From: Bacteroidota bacterium
Lineage (GTDB): Bacteria; Bacteroidota; Bacteroidia; Chitinophagales; Saprospiraceae
Length of the DNA stretch: 64,000 nt
Assembly: GCA_020160935.1 (NCBI GenBank)
Contig: JAIUPL010000017.1
Span: 1-64,000, forward strand
Reading direction: 5' to 3'
The notes under the pieces were generated by a model. The model was not told where the DNA came from, searched no databases, and saw nothing but the letters and a program-made list of their open reading frames with translations. Below, piece after piece: positions 9,601 through 17,940 of this stretch; the first letter of the stretch is position 1, and every line of letters starts with the position of its first letter. The translations under genes were made by a program, and so were the position numbers.

Positions 9601-12600
9601 GGCGATGACGAAGATGGTATTATGCTGGTTTCTCCGCTGGTGCCTGGTTCTACGGCTACCATCATGGTAACGGCTATGAATATGCTTGGCAGCAACGCAG
9701 TATTGCAAGGCTGGATCGACTACAATGGCGACGGCGACTTCAATGATGCGAACGAAGCACTGACGTTTACCAACGCAAATGGCGGTACCGTACCAAGCCC
9801 TGCGGGCCTGAACGGCGCAAAACTGACTTTCGTGGTACCTGCAGCAGCCACCTTTACCGGAGGCAATGCATTCATGCGCTTCCGTATCTCTCCAACCGGC
9901 GGCCTTACGCCAAACGGACCTGAAAACATGCCGTTCCCGATTGGTGAAGTGGAAGACTACAAAGTTCCAGTGGCTAAAATTGGTAACTACGTCTGGAACG
10001 ATAACAACAACGATGGTATCCAGAACGAACCAGGCAGCAACGGCCTGAACGGCACCACCGTACAACTCGTATGGCCTGGCCCGGATGGCGACTTTGCTAC
10101 AGTAGCGGACAACCTGACCTACACGGTAGTAACCTCGAATATGAATGGCACCAATGGCCAATACATGTTCCTCGGCCTTACTCCGGGTATGTATAAAGCA
10201 AGCATCCCGACGCATCCTGCCGGATTTATCCCGACTCAATTGAATCAGGGTGGCAACGATGTTACGGATAGCGATGATCCTGCCGGTCAAATGGTAGTGA
10301 TTCCAAACCCGCCAACCACACTGCCTACGGGCGAAAATGGCACTGGCGACGTTCCGAACGATCCGAATTTCCCGGATACACAGAATGACCTGACCATCGA
10401 TTTCGGCTTTGTAAGTGTCGATCATGGCGACTTGCCATCTTCCTACGGCACAACCAATGCTGAAAACGGCCCACAACATATCGTCAACCCGAACCTGAAA
10501 CTCGGTAGTTCGGTAGACGGTGAACTCAACGGACAACCTGAAGCCATGGCCGGCCTGATGACAGGCGGCGACGATGGCAACAACGGCGGCTACAACGAAG
10601 GTGGCGCCGGTGATGATGAAAACGGGGTTACATTCCTGACACCCATGATTCCGGGTTATCAGGCATGTGTTCGCGTCAACACTATGAACACCCTCGGCGG
10701 CACAGCAGTGCTGCAAGGCTGGATCGACTGGAACGGCGACGGCGACGTGGCTGACCCAGGTGAAGAACTCAGCACAGGCGCATTTGCTGCCGCTGCCAAT
10801 GGGGCGATCGTTCCTGCAGGCCAGTCGGTCAACACCGACTTCTGCTTCGACGTGCCAGCAACTGCTACCTTCCAGGGTGGTCAGGCATTCGCTCGCTTCC
10901 GTTTGAGCCCCACAGGTGGCCTTGCTTCCGGAGGCCCGGCTACTATGCCGTTCCCGATCGGTGAGGTGGAGGACTACAAAGTGCCGCTCGCAAAAGCCGG
11001 TAACTATGTATGGATCGATGCCAACATCAACGGTATTCAGGATGAAAACGGTGTATTGGGTATCAACAACGTAACAGTTGAACTGCAATGGGCTGGCCCT
11101 GACGGCAACTTCGCTACAGTTGTTGACAACAGAACCTACACAGATGTTACGGCTGCTGAAGCCGGTATCAATGGTAAATACCTGTTCTGCGGCCTTATTC
11201 CTGGCAACTACCGCATGGTAGTACCTCCGTTCGGCTACGTGCCAACGCTGGTAATCGATGTGGCCGGTAACACGCAGGATGTAGTAGACGCTGACAATCC
11301 GGCTGGTGTGAACTTCACCGTTCCAAACCCGCCAACAACCCTGCCGACAGGTGAAAACGGTACTGGCGATACACCATTGGTTGTCAATGGTTTCCCGGAC
11401 AACCAGGCCAACTTTACCTTCGACTTTGGTTACCTCGGATTTGACTTTGGCGACTTGCCCGAATCTTATGGAACTACACAAGGCGCCAACAACCCTGGCC
11501 CCGACGGTGCAGTACATACCGTGAACCCGAACCTGTACCTCGGCCCAAGCGTAGACGTTGACATCGACGGTCAACCCGAAGCCATGGCAGGATTTATGAC
11601 AGGTGGCGACGATGGCAACACCGGCCCGGGCACACTCGGTACGAGCACGCCAGCCGGCGATGACGAGAATGGTATCTCCTTCCCGACGCCGCTGATCCCT
11701 GGCAACCAGGCCTGCGTGAAAGTGACCGCCCGCAACGCAACCGGCAGTGCTGCCGTCCTGCAAGCGTGGATCGACTGGAACGGCGACAACCAGTTCCAGG
11801 TGAGTGAACAACTGACTACCGGCAACTTCACCCCTGCAGGTGCTTCTATCCCGAATGGTGGTGTAACCAACCAGAACTTCTGTTTCGACGTTCCTGCTGA
11901 TGCAGTATTTACAAGTGGCAACCTCTTCGCCCGCTTCCGTCTGTCGCAAACAGGCGGTACCACGGCTACCGGCCCGGCCATCCCTGGCAACGGTGTGTTC
12001 CCGACTGGTGAGGTGGAAGACTACAAATTGCCATTGGCCCTGATTGGTAACTACGTCTGGATGGATAATCCGGATATCGAAGGCGATCAGGATGCTACCG
12101 AAATGCCGCTGGCAAACGTCAAAATCAACCTGACATGGGCAGGTGAAGATGGTGTTTTCCAAACAGCCGTGAACAGTTCTTCGCCAGCCGGCGACGACCG
12201 CGTGTACATGGACGTAACGGATGCAACAGGTCGCTACGAATTCCGTGGCCTGATTCCGAGCACCACCTACCGCGTAATGCCCGACAAATACACGGCAGCG
12301 AATGCAGCAGCAGGCGCAGGCGTGAACCCGACGAACAAAATTCTGACGATTCCGAACCTGCCTGCCGGTGACAATATCGACTCCGACGGCGCACCATCGA
12401 TTACGATCACCATCCCGAACCTCACCAATGGCTTCCTGCCAACAGGTGAAAACGGTTTGCAGGATGTGAACAGCAGTGGTGGTTTCCCGGATAATCAGAC
12501 CAACTTGTCGCTTGATTTTGGTTTCATCGACGAGCCAAAAATCGCAGCAGCACTGGCTATCAAAGGATTCCAGAAAGCATCCAGCGGCACTTGCGGACAT

Positions 12601-15600
12601 TTCGATGTCATCATGGACCTCTGTGTGAAAAACAACAGTACTGCACCGCTCGCAAGCATTCAGGCTGTTCTGAACATGGCTGCTGCCAATGCATACGGTA
12701 CGGCGTTCCTCGGAATCGTTCCGAACGGCGCTCCGCAAATCGTAAGCAGCACGGCACAGCAGAATCCTGTTCTGAATGCTTCTTACACAGGTGTTGGTGC
12801 AAATATTAACCTGTTCAACGGCACAACAGGCCTCCTGTGGCCAGGTGAGCAAGTGTGCATCCGCTTCCGCTTCGAGGTAGATCCGCTGGCAAACGGCGCT
12901 CCTGCTTCTCCAAAAGCACAGGCTTCTGTAACGGGTAAAGCGCAGAACTTCCAGGGTGTTCCGATTCCGGATTACTTCAACGGTGGTGCGCAATACGTGG
13001 CTACCGACCTGTCTGACGCAGGTATGGATCCGATGAGCACCAACCCGGATGATCCGTCCGATCTTGGTACTGCCAATGATCCGACACTTCTGGGCAACTG
13101 CTGGCAGATCACACAAGACATCGTTGGTAACGACCTGTTGCACGTGTCTATCAGCGACAACTGCGAAGTATTGATCAACTCGACCCAGGTACTGGAAGGT
13201 GAAATAGATGAATGTACGGAACAAGTATATCCATTGGGCGGCTTCTATCAGGTAACTGTGTTCAATGCACAGAACCAGCCGGTTCCGAACCCTGTACCGC
13301 TGTCTTACATTGGTCAGACCCTGACATACAAGGCAACACATATCATGACTTGCAACACTACCTGGGGCCACTTCATTCTTGAAGACAAACTGCCACCGGT
13401 AATTGAATGCTCAAACATCACGTTGTCTTGCGCCATTACGAACTACACGCCTGCATACCTGCACAACGTGCTTGGTTTTGAAAATGCCTACCCGAATACA
13501 TTCGACTGCACGGCACTGTCTCAACCAACCTATGTAGACACCTGGTTCGACCTGGGTTGCGATAGCGACAACGATCTGAGCGCATATGTAGAACGTATCT
13601 GGACTGTTCGCGACGCATGGGGTAACCAGTCGTCTTGCACCCAGTATATCTACTTCGAACGCCGTCACGTCGACGATGTTCTGATGCCTGCAGATGTTAC
13701 GATCGATTGCTCTGACTTTACGGCTACGCCGGGCCATCCTACTCCCGATCCATCAGTAACCGGCACACCGTATATTGAAGACTTTGGCTTGCACATTTCG
13801 GTATTCCCGAATGGTACGTACTGCGAATTGTCGGCCAATTACACAGATGAAGTATATGAAGTTTGTGAAGGTAGTTTCAAAGTGTTGCGTACATGGTCGG
13901 TTGTCGACTGGTGCCTGCCGCACACACCGGTTCCGCCTTACACCAACCCGTACTACTATATTCAGTTGATCAAAGTACTCGACTCACACGGACCACAGAT
14001 TGCCTGCCCTGCAGACCTGACAGTGGCTACCAACCCGTCGCAGTGCTGCGCTACTGTCAACCTCCCGGATGTAATTATCTCTGATGATTGCTCGCGTGTG
14101 GATAGCCTGGGTGTGAAAATCTTTGTGTACGACCAGTACACAGGCGATTTGATTGCTACACAGGTAGTAAGCGGTCACCTGTCCGATTTCCCGAATAACA
14201 ATTACTGGAATTCGGATACGCTGGGTGTATTTGGATTTACACAGTGCCTGCCAATCGGTACCCACCGTGTGGAATACCTGGCAAAAGACGCTTGTGGTAA
14301 CTACAACACCTGCGCGTTCTACATCACGGTGAAAGACTACATTCCACCGGTTGCAACCTGCACACAGTTTACTACGGTTGCCATTGGCGGTGATGATCCG
14401 AACGATTGCTACGTATCGAATGATGCCTGCCAGGGTGCTGGTGTAACCTGGGTACCGGCTTCGGCCTTCAACCAGGGCTCGTACGACAACTGCAACGGCC
14501 TGTACTTTACCATCCGGAGAATGCCGGAAGCAGACAGCACATACAGCGACTGCATCGATGGCCTCGAATCGCTTTGCGATGGGTATGAGTACAATGTCGC
14601 TACGACAGAAAATGACTCGATCAAATTCTACTGCTGCGAGGTAGGTACGACACAAACCGTGATCCTGCGTGTTTACCAGACTGATCTCTATGGTCAGATC
14701 ATGTACGATCAGGATGAAAATCCGATTTACAATGAGTGTATGGTGAATGTTGAAGTACAGGACAAGATCAGCCCGACTTGCCAGGCGCCTGCACATGTCA
14801 CCATTAATTGTGAAAACTTCGAACCGAGCCTCTGGGCATACGGCTATCCTGAAGTAACTGACAACTGCTGTCTCGATGAAACGCCGCCGACAAGTGCCGA
14901 TCCACAAGGACAGTTAGGCATACCTTCCGGTACATTACCAATACCAGGTGTTTGTGGCGCTACGCAGAAAGTGTATTACAATGGCTTCCTGAATGCCAAC
15001 TTTGATACAACTTGCAACCGTGGTATCCTGATTCGTCGCTTTACTGCATGGGATTGCTCCGGATTCAGCAGTGTTTGTACGCAACGTGTAACAGTAGACT
15101 ACATCCAGGATTACAGCATCGTATTCCCGGCCGACGTATCAGTGAACTGCACTACCGAGCCGAATATTGGCAAACCGGTTATCACCAATGACGAAGGTTG
15201 TGAATTGATCGGTACTTCTTACAATGACGTAGTATTCACGGTAGTACCCGATGCCTGCTACAAAATTGAACGTACCTGGACGATTATCAACTGGTGCACC
15301 TACAATGCCGATCTGCCTTGCTACGCTGTTCCACGCAACCCGGTTAGCCCGTCTACTGGCCTGGCTCCGGCGAAAAACTGGAGAGTGTACCTCGCCAACG
15401 AGATCAACGACGAGAACTGTGTGACATACAAACAGATCATCAAGGTACTCGACCAGACACCACCTACTGTGGTATGCCAGGATATCGATACCTGCGATGT
15501 TTCTACCAATAACGTACGCTACTGGAACGACGGTGACCACTGGTGGGATAACGGCACGATGCAGCATGATCTGTGCGAGAAATCGACCAATATTGCTGTA

Positions 15601-17547
15601 ACGGCTGAAGATCTTTGCGATACCTTGTCACCGGAAGGAGGCCTGCGCTTCCGCTACCTGCTGTTCCTCGACCTCGACAACGATGGTATCATGGAAACAG
15701 TGGTATCCAGCGCCGACATCCTGACACGCCCGCTCGGCCAGGTGCTGTACGGCAACTACAACACGTCGCTGTACCACGGTGGAACGCAATGGACATTTGA
15801 CAACACGACAACAGCCAGCCAGCGCTACCGTTTCGACATTGAGCAAACTGCTACCGGCGCCCGCGTTATCTGGCGCAATGCAGCAGGCAGCGTGGTCGAT
15901 CCTGAAATCGCACATGGCCGTCACAAAATCAAGTGGATTGCAGAAGATGGTTGTGGCAACGAAGCCGTTTGTGAAAAAACGTTTGAAATCCGCGACTGCA
16001 AACCACCTGTTGTTGCTTGTTCCAATGTGAATATCAACCTGATGGTAGGTGGAATGGCTACCCTGTGGGCAACTGACTTCTACCAGTATGGTGATGACAA
16101 CTGCACACCGGATGACATCCTCGACCCGACACTGACAGTAATTCGTGCCGACGAAAACCCGAACAACACGTACCCTGCTGATCAACCGCAATCCATTATC
16201 GTGACTTGCGCCGATCAGGGCACACAGGTTCCGGTTCAGGTTTGGCTGCAAGATGCTGCCGGTAATGCCGACTTCTGTATCGCATACGTAGACGTTCAAG
16301 CCAACATCGTTGGTTGCGAAACCACCAATGCTACCGTAGCAGGTGCACTGGCAACTGAAAACCAGCAAGGTGTAGAAGATGCCGATGTGGAACTCGCTAT
16401 GGTAAGCCCGAACGGTCAGCAGGGAATCGTTGCTCAAAACAGTACTTCTTCGGGTACATTCCAGTTCCCGAATGCCGTACCGATGTCGGGCGACTACACC
16501 CTGACGCCGACGAAAGACGACAACCCGCTGAATGGTGTAACCACGTACGACCTGGTGCTGATCAACAAACACATCCTGGGTCTGGAACTGCTGAGTTCGC
16601 CGTACAAAATGATCGCTGCCGACGCCAACCGCTCCGGATCGATCACGACGTTCGACATCGTTGAATTCCGCAAACTGATTCTGGGTATCTACAACGAATT
16701 GCCTAACAACACTTCGTGGAGATTTGTAGACAAAGACCACCAGTTCGCTGATCCGTCCAATCCATTCTCGCCAAACTTCCCTGAAAATATTTCAGTGGCG
16801 AATATGCAGACGAACCATGTAGCGGATGACTTTGTAGGTGTGAAAATCGGTGACGTCAACAATACCGTGATCGCCAACAGCCTGCAATCGGCAGAAGAAC
16901 GTACCGCAGCCAACATGCTGTTCGATGTGGAAGACCGCACGGTGAAAGCCGGTGAAGTGTTCACGGTGAACTTCAAAGGCGCAGAACGTGTACAAGGTTA
17001 TCAGTTTACGATGAACCTCAGTGGACTGGATGTAATGGATATCACAGGATCAGGCGAGATCAAAACCGAAAACTTCGGTGTGTTTGAAGATGCTGTTACT
17101 ACTTCGGTAGACGGCACCGACAACGAGTTCTCGATGACCTTCCGTGCTGCTAAATCCGGCCGCCTGAGCCAGATGCTGGGTATTTCCAGCCGTATCACCA
17201 AAGCAGAAGCATACAGCCTGAACAATGAGCGTCTGGATGTTGCTTTCCGCTTCAATACGGCCAACGGCTCTACCATCAGCGGTGTAGGATTCGAATTGTA
17301 CCAGAACCAACCGAACCCGTTTGTCAACAAAACGTTCATCGGCTTCCACTTGCCTGAGGCAACCAGTGCTACACTGCGCGTCTTCGACGAAAACGGCCGA
17401 CTGATCTTTACACAAACCGGAGCGTTTGCAAAAGGCTACAACTCGTTTGCGATCGACCGCCAACTGATTACAACTACTGGTATGCTGTACTACTCGGTTG
17501 AAACCGACCGCGACAGCGCAACGAAGAAAATGATTCAATCGAAATAA
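3676..17547 (+). CDS. Giant T9SS surface protein with SdrD_B/GEVED repeats, 4623 aa
   Basis: A very large secreted, probably adhesive protein. Order along the chain: two hydrophobic helices (about 28-48 and 67-86); a third, signal-peptide-like segment ending ALMAQS (about 118-136); an SdrD_B/Cna-B-like domain (FRDFNGDGVQTG); and a region to about residue 740 with propeller-like strands (SIGDIDISDDGRYLYV). A second SdrD_B domain starts near 756 (GNLVWADMDQDGIQD). From about 902 to 2953 there are six tandem units, each running from a GDLPDTYGTT-type start through a GEVEDYK motif to an SdrD_B domain. Next come a DUF11-like segment and a Cys-rich run of HYR/Ig-like domains (about 3235-4212). Dockerin-like helices with DANRSGSITTFDIVEFRK follow (about 4286-4340), then a cohesin-like beta domain (about 4414-4525) and a T9SS type A sorting domain (4536-4623, starting GVGFELYQNQPNPF). 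SdrD_B and dockerin-like loops bind Ca2+ in known families. The first ATG is used; the two helices before the signal-like segment are odd. Two terminators follow. Confidence 0.9.
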   Translation: MKRILLFDKVEAMVQKAGAAVPARSAWMKIALLALVLGIALFGLSGIAVFDSNQSEGATQMVLTDGWVLILKIACFLMIAAFWGSRRTLFRRVLQKLEPSYPAASDVASFSGKKSGQWALVLTTIAMMGTSALMAQSGTAFRDFNGDGVQTGAEPGAADIVVRIYGDAAPPAKDVFIGETVTDANGNFNFATLVTSGRAANAGEKVRIEFTIPAGVFTCDVDRVVDFPAQGGAAYGTSVQFITGQQSGVKFAINYPGQWVENPDPTIMLPCYSFGEPTFGGNAGSAPAFISYPYSRNGIPQAHSNGQAGVASPNLLATIGEVGSLYGVAFSRPAQKVFTSAVLRRHAAFGPLGSGGIYLVDPFSGAADKTTDWLNLDAIGIWTYNHAGSYPAFPGNNTSPNGQFGFIGSSLQRGLGANNHDPSTDYAAGDQVGKVSIGDIDISDDGRYLYVTNLYDRKIYEIDMIDPSNPQAPTMANVNTRVRSWDAPDPGTTAGQGENRPWGLKWYRGKLYVGVVLCGQDINGQVVSPVVDVNGQKVGTELRGYVYEFDRSTQAFTVRLDFSLNYGRERGWIPWGYSTNSPLSRYFSGDEREIAEPIISDIEFDDQGNMLIGLLDRKGHIYAINNNNFNGNLVNYEYSTAGELLRAEPDGNCTYSIVTRPGTTDYYADNIIHPESLQGPLAVLPGGGDAVAVVLDPIDIRSGGTIRFDNVTGARVPNSAYEVFDDRFTLSQPGATPSKANGLGDVELSGDEAPIEIGNLVWADMDQDGIQDSGEPGVPGVHVQLKTPTGTVLATATTDGNGNFFFNDSNVPDGDPLTPGNQPGLLPLTAYKICIPASDFANGQPLNNFGVSAPDQAGTGLADYSDSDGVLQPGGDVQIMLTTGNSGENNHTFDFGVIPTDYGDLPDTYGTTEGANPPGAWHLINTNLKLGACVDGETNGQPQAMAGMMTGGDDNTVGLVNAGTCGQGGDDENGITFTTPLIPGNTACITVTAMNMTGSSAILQGWIDFNGNGTFEANEQLTTGAFAPGGATVPAGGLSDAVLCFDVPVGATFQGGAAFARFRLSPSGNLTPNGAGGNGEVEDYKVTLAKVGNLVWTDFNDNGIQNTGETGINGVAMTLTYYGPDQEEGGGDDRTYTTTTATMGGTDGIYMFLGLIPGNYLVAPTPPAGYIPGKENLGGNDVLDSDSHTGVSFTIPANVSLPTGENGIGDTPGTTNGFPDSQDNLTFDFNYIGLDYGDLPDTYGTTTPNGPAHAITPNLKLGARVDAEANGNPEPMAGMMTGGDDNSQGAPAFGGNGDDEDGIVFSGPLVPGAQGCITVTAMNMTTSSAVLQGWIDWNGNGQFEGAEQLTTGNFAPAGATIPVNGVNNQQFCFTVPADATFASGNIMARFRLSPAGGLTATGGLPTGGVPLGEVEDYKAPTAKIGNFVWWDWNNDGIQNEPASTGINGVTVQLTWAGPDGNIATAGDNVVFTDVTAFNGDNGANGSYAFCGLIPGTYSISIPTPPANYVPTLIDQGGNDFLDSDNPAGTPVVIPPLPGLVTGENGVGDNPGNDFPDNQDALTYDFGYVAYDYGDLPDTYGTTTGNNGASQLLNPNLYLGTCVDAETNGQPEPMAGLMSGGDDNNSTGTLMGSCGQAADDENGIVLFETPMIPGYQACVRVTAVNTTGQGAVLQGWVDFNGNGTFEANEQLTTGSFAPNGAPVPNGGITNQQLCFDVPATATFQGGQAFIRFRLSQNGGQQATGAAAIGGIGEVEDYKVALAKVGNYVWNDWDNNGQQNEPGVAGLNNITVNLLWAGTDLAFGTGDDRLYTDVTATEAGVEGKYNFCGLIPGSYKISLPNLPTNYIATQLNIGSDVSDSDDPAGEMVMIPALPGLPTGENATGDNPGAINGFPDAQDNLTVDFGLITRDYGDAPDTYGTTDGSPNDGPVHVLNPNLKLGACADGDPDGQPDSMAGLMTGGDDNTTGVNTDGTASTCGDDEDGIMLVSPLVPGSTATIMVTAMNMLGSNAVLQGWIDYNGDGDFNDANEALTFTNANGGTVPSPAGLNGAKLTFVVPAAATFTGGNAFMRFRISPTGGLTPNGPENMPFPIGEVEDYKVPVAKIGNYVWNDNNNDGIQNEPGSNGLNGTTVQLVWPGPDGDFATVADNLTYTVVTSNMNGTNGQYMFLGLTPGMYKASIPTHPAGFIPTQLNQGGNDVTDSDDPAGQMVVIPNPPTTLPTGENGTGDVPNDPNFPDTQNDLTIDFGFVSVDHGDLPSSYGTTNAENGPQHIVNPNLKLGSSVDGELNGQPEAMAGLMTGGDDGNNGGYNEGGAGDDENGVTFLTPMIPGYQACVRVNTMNTLGGTAVLQGWIDWNGDGDVADPGEELSTGAFAAAANGAIVPAGQSVNTDFCFDVPATATFQGGQAFARFRLSPTGGLASGGPATMPFPIGEVEDYKVPLAKAGNYVWIDANINGIQDENGVLGINNVTVELQWAGPDGNFATVVDNRTYTDVTAAEAGINGKYLFCGLIPGNYRMVVPPFGYVPTLVIDVAGNTQDVVDADNPAGVNFTVPNPPTTLPTGENGTGDTPLVVNGFPDNQANFTFDFGYLGFDFGDLPESYGTTQGANNPGPDGAVHTVNPNLYLGPSVDVDIDGQPEAMAGFMTGGDDGNTGPGTLGTSTPAGDDENGISFPTPLIPGNQACVKVTARNATGSAAVLQAWIDWNGDNQFQVSEQLTTGNFTPAGASIPNGGVTNQNFCFDVPADAVFTSGNLFARFRLSQTGGTTATGPAIPGNGVFPTGEVEDYKLPLALIGNYVWMDNPDIEGDQDATEMPLANVKINLTWAGEDGVFQTAVNSSSPAGDDRVYMDVTDATGRYEFRGLIPSTTYRVMPDKYTAANAAAGAGVNPTNKILTIPNLPAGDNIDSDGAPSITITIPNLTNGFLPTGENGLQDVNSSGGFPDNQTNLSLDFGFIDEPKIAAALAIKGFQKASSGTCGHFDVIMDLCVKNNSTAPLASIQAVLNMAAANAYGTAFLGIVPNGAPQIVSSTAQQNPVLNASYTGVGANINLFNGTTGLLWPGEQVCIRFRFEVDPLANGAPASPKAQASVTGKAQNFQGVPIPDYFNGGAQYVATDLSDAGMDPMSTNPDDPSDLGTANDPTLLGNCWQITQDIVGNDLLHVSISDNCEVLINSTQVLEGEIDECTEQVYPLGGFYQVTVFNAQNQPVPNPVPLSYIGQTLTYKATHIMTCNTTWGHFILEDKLPPVIECSNITLSCAITNYTPAYLHNVLGFENAYPNTFDCTALSQPTYVDTWFDLGCDSDNDLSAYVERIWTVRDAWGNQSSCTQYIYFERRHVDDVLMPADVTIDCSDFTATPGHPTPDPSVTGTPYIEDFGLHISVFPNGTYCELSANYTDEVYEVCEGSFKVLRTWSVVDWCLPHTPVPPYTNPYYYIQLIKVLDSHGPQIACPADLTVATNPSQCCATVNLPDVIISDDCSRVDSLGVKIFVYDQYTGDLIATQVVSGHLSDFPNNNYWNSDTLGVFGFTQCLPIGTHRVEYLAKDACGNYNTCAFYITVKDYIPPVATCTQFTTVAIGGDDPNDCYVSNDACQGAGVTWVPASAFNQGSYDNCNGLYFTIRRMPEADSTYSDCIDGLESLCDGYEYNVATTENDSIKFYCCEVGTTQTVILRVYQTDLYGQIMYDQDENPIYNECMVNVEVQDKISPTCQAPAHVTINCENFEPSLWAYGYPEVTDNCCLDETPPTSADPQGQLGIPSGTLPIPGVCGATQKVYYNGFLNANFDTTCNRGILIRRFTAWDCSGFSSVCTQRVTVDYIQDYSIVFPADVSVNCTTEPNIGKPVITNDEGCELIGTSYNDVVFTVVPDACYKIERTWTIINWCTYNADLPCYAVPRNPVSPSTGLAPAKNWRVYLANEINDENCVTYKQIIKVLDQTPPTVVCQDIDTCDVSTNNVRYWNDGDHWWDNGTMQHDLCEKSTNIAVTAEDLCDTLSPEGGLRFRYLLFLDLDNDGIMETVVSSADILTRPLGQVLYGNYNTSLYHGGTQWTFDNTTTASQRYRFDIEQTATGARVIWRNAAGSVVDPEIAHGRHKIKWIAEDGCGNEAVCEKTFEIRDCKPPVVACSNVNINLMVGGMATLWATDFYQYGDDNCTPDDILDPTLTVIRADENPNNTYPADQPQSIIVTCADQGTQVPVQVWLQDAAGNADFCIAYVDVQANIVGCETTNATVAGALATENQQGVEDADVELAMVSPNGQQGIVAQNSTSSGTFQFPNAVPMSGDYTLTPTKDDNPLNGVTTYDLVLINKHILGLELLSSPYKMIAADANRSGSITTFDIVEFRKLILGIYNELPNNTSWRFVDKDHQFADPSNPFSPNFPENISVANMQTNHVADDFVGVKIGDVNNTVIANSLQSAEERTAANMLFDVEDRTVKAGEVFTVNFKGAERVQGYQFTMNLSGLDVMDITGSGEIKTENFGVFEDAVTTSVDGTDNEFSMTFRAAKSGRLSQMLGISSRITKAEAYSLNNERLDVAFRFNTANGSTISGVGFELYQNQPNPFVNKTFIGFHLPEATSATLRVFDENGRLIFTQTGAFAKGYNSFAIDRQLITTTGMLYYSVETDRDSATKKMIQSK
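6379..12535 (+). repeat. Six tandem ~1-kb repeats inside the giant gene
   Basis: In-frame units begin at about 6380, 7381, 8389, 9400, 10424 and 11446, a spacing of 1001-1024 bases (about 335-341 codons). Each starts with a Y/H/F-GD-L/A-P-x-x-YGTT motif, has a G-G-DD acidic segment, a GEVEDYK box and ends in an SdrD_B domain opening GNxVW. The units are similar but not identical in DNA. They are candidates for recombination-driven change in copy number. Confidence 0.9.
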
Positions 17548-17580
17548 CGTGTTCGGATAGCGGTTGTCTTAAAGCAATTG

Positions 17581-17612
17581 GCGGGGAAAATCAAGGTTTT
17601 CCCCGCATTTTA
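17581..17612 (+). terminator. Hairpin after the giant gene (weak T-run)
   Basis: gcggggaaaa (17581-17590) and ttttccccgc (17597-17606) form a perfect 10-bp stem, followed by ATTTTA. It is the first of two stem-loops after the stop codon at 17547; the second is the stronger terminator. Confidence 0.6.
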
Positions 17613-17650
17613 CTCCCCGCTTTTATAGGTATCCTCTATCATAAGAGTGA

Positions 17651-17692
17651 TGCGTGGCCCGGAAGGAAGATTCCGGGTCGCGCATTTTTTTT
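17651..17692 (+). terminator. Rho-independent terminator of the giant gene
   Basis: tgcgtggcccggaa (17651-17664) pairs with ttccgggtcgcgca (17671-17684), with two wobble positions. Eight T follow at 17685-17692. The tandem repeat block that ends at gapA begins two bases later. Confidence 0.85.
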
Positions 17693-17693
17693 A

Positions 17694-17940
17694 GAGGTGA
17701 GAGGTGAGAGGTGAGAAGTGAGAGGTGAGAGATGGGAGCCCTGAAAGGGCGTTTTCAATAGCACTGGGCAACGCCCTGTGTATTCGTATTGATAATTAAT
17801 GCAGATCGATATCCAAATTCCATCGTCTCATTATTCCTTTCAAATGCTACAATACAGTCCATAAAAAAAGGCGCAGCGTACCATCGTGTACGCTACGCCT
17901 CTCTCACCTCTCACTTCTCACCTCTCACTTCTCACTTCTC
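17694..17940. repeat. Facing GAGGTGA / TCACCTC tandem repeats before gapA's stop
   Basis: Units of gaggtga and gagaagt run from 17694 to about 17735, and their complement runs from 17901 to 17940, ending at gapA's stop codon. The two arrays can pair around a 165-base centre. That centre itself holds an 8-bp stem (17746-17753 with 17770-17777) and the gapA terminator (17861-17900). Read on gapA's strand, the stop codon TAG is followed at once by agaagtgag units. Confidence 0.8.
17861..17900 (-). terminator. Rho-independent terminator of gapA
   Basis: On the minus strand aggcgtagcgtac (17900-17888) pairs with gtacgctgcgcct (17881-17869) with one mismatch. It is followed by a run of T (A-run 17863-17868 on the plus strand). 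It lies 40 bases after the gapA stop, beyond the tandem repeat array. Confidence 0.8.

Noticed and set aside
9241-13371. A 1376-codon open frame on the minus strand inside the giant gene
   Set aside because: It is a mirror of the repetitive, GC-skewed coding sequence of the 4623-residue protein; the translation is low-complexity (VDPALQY-type repeats) with no domain.
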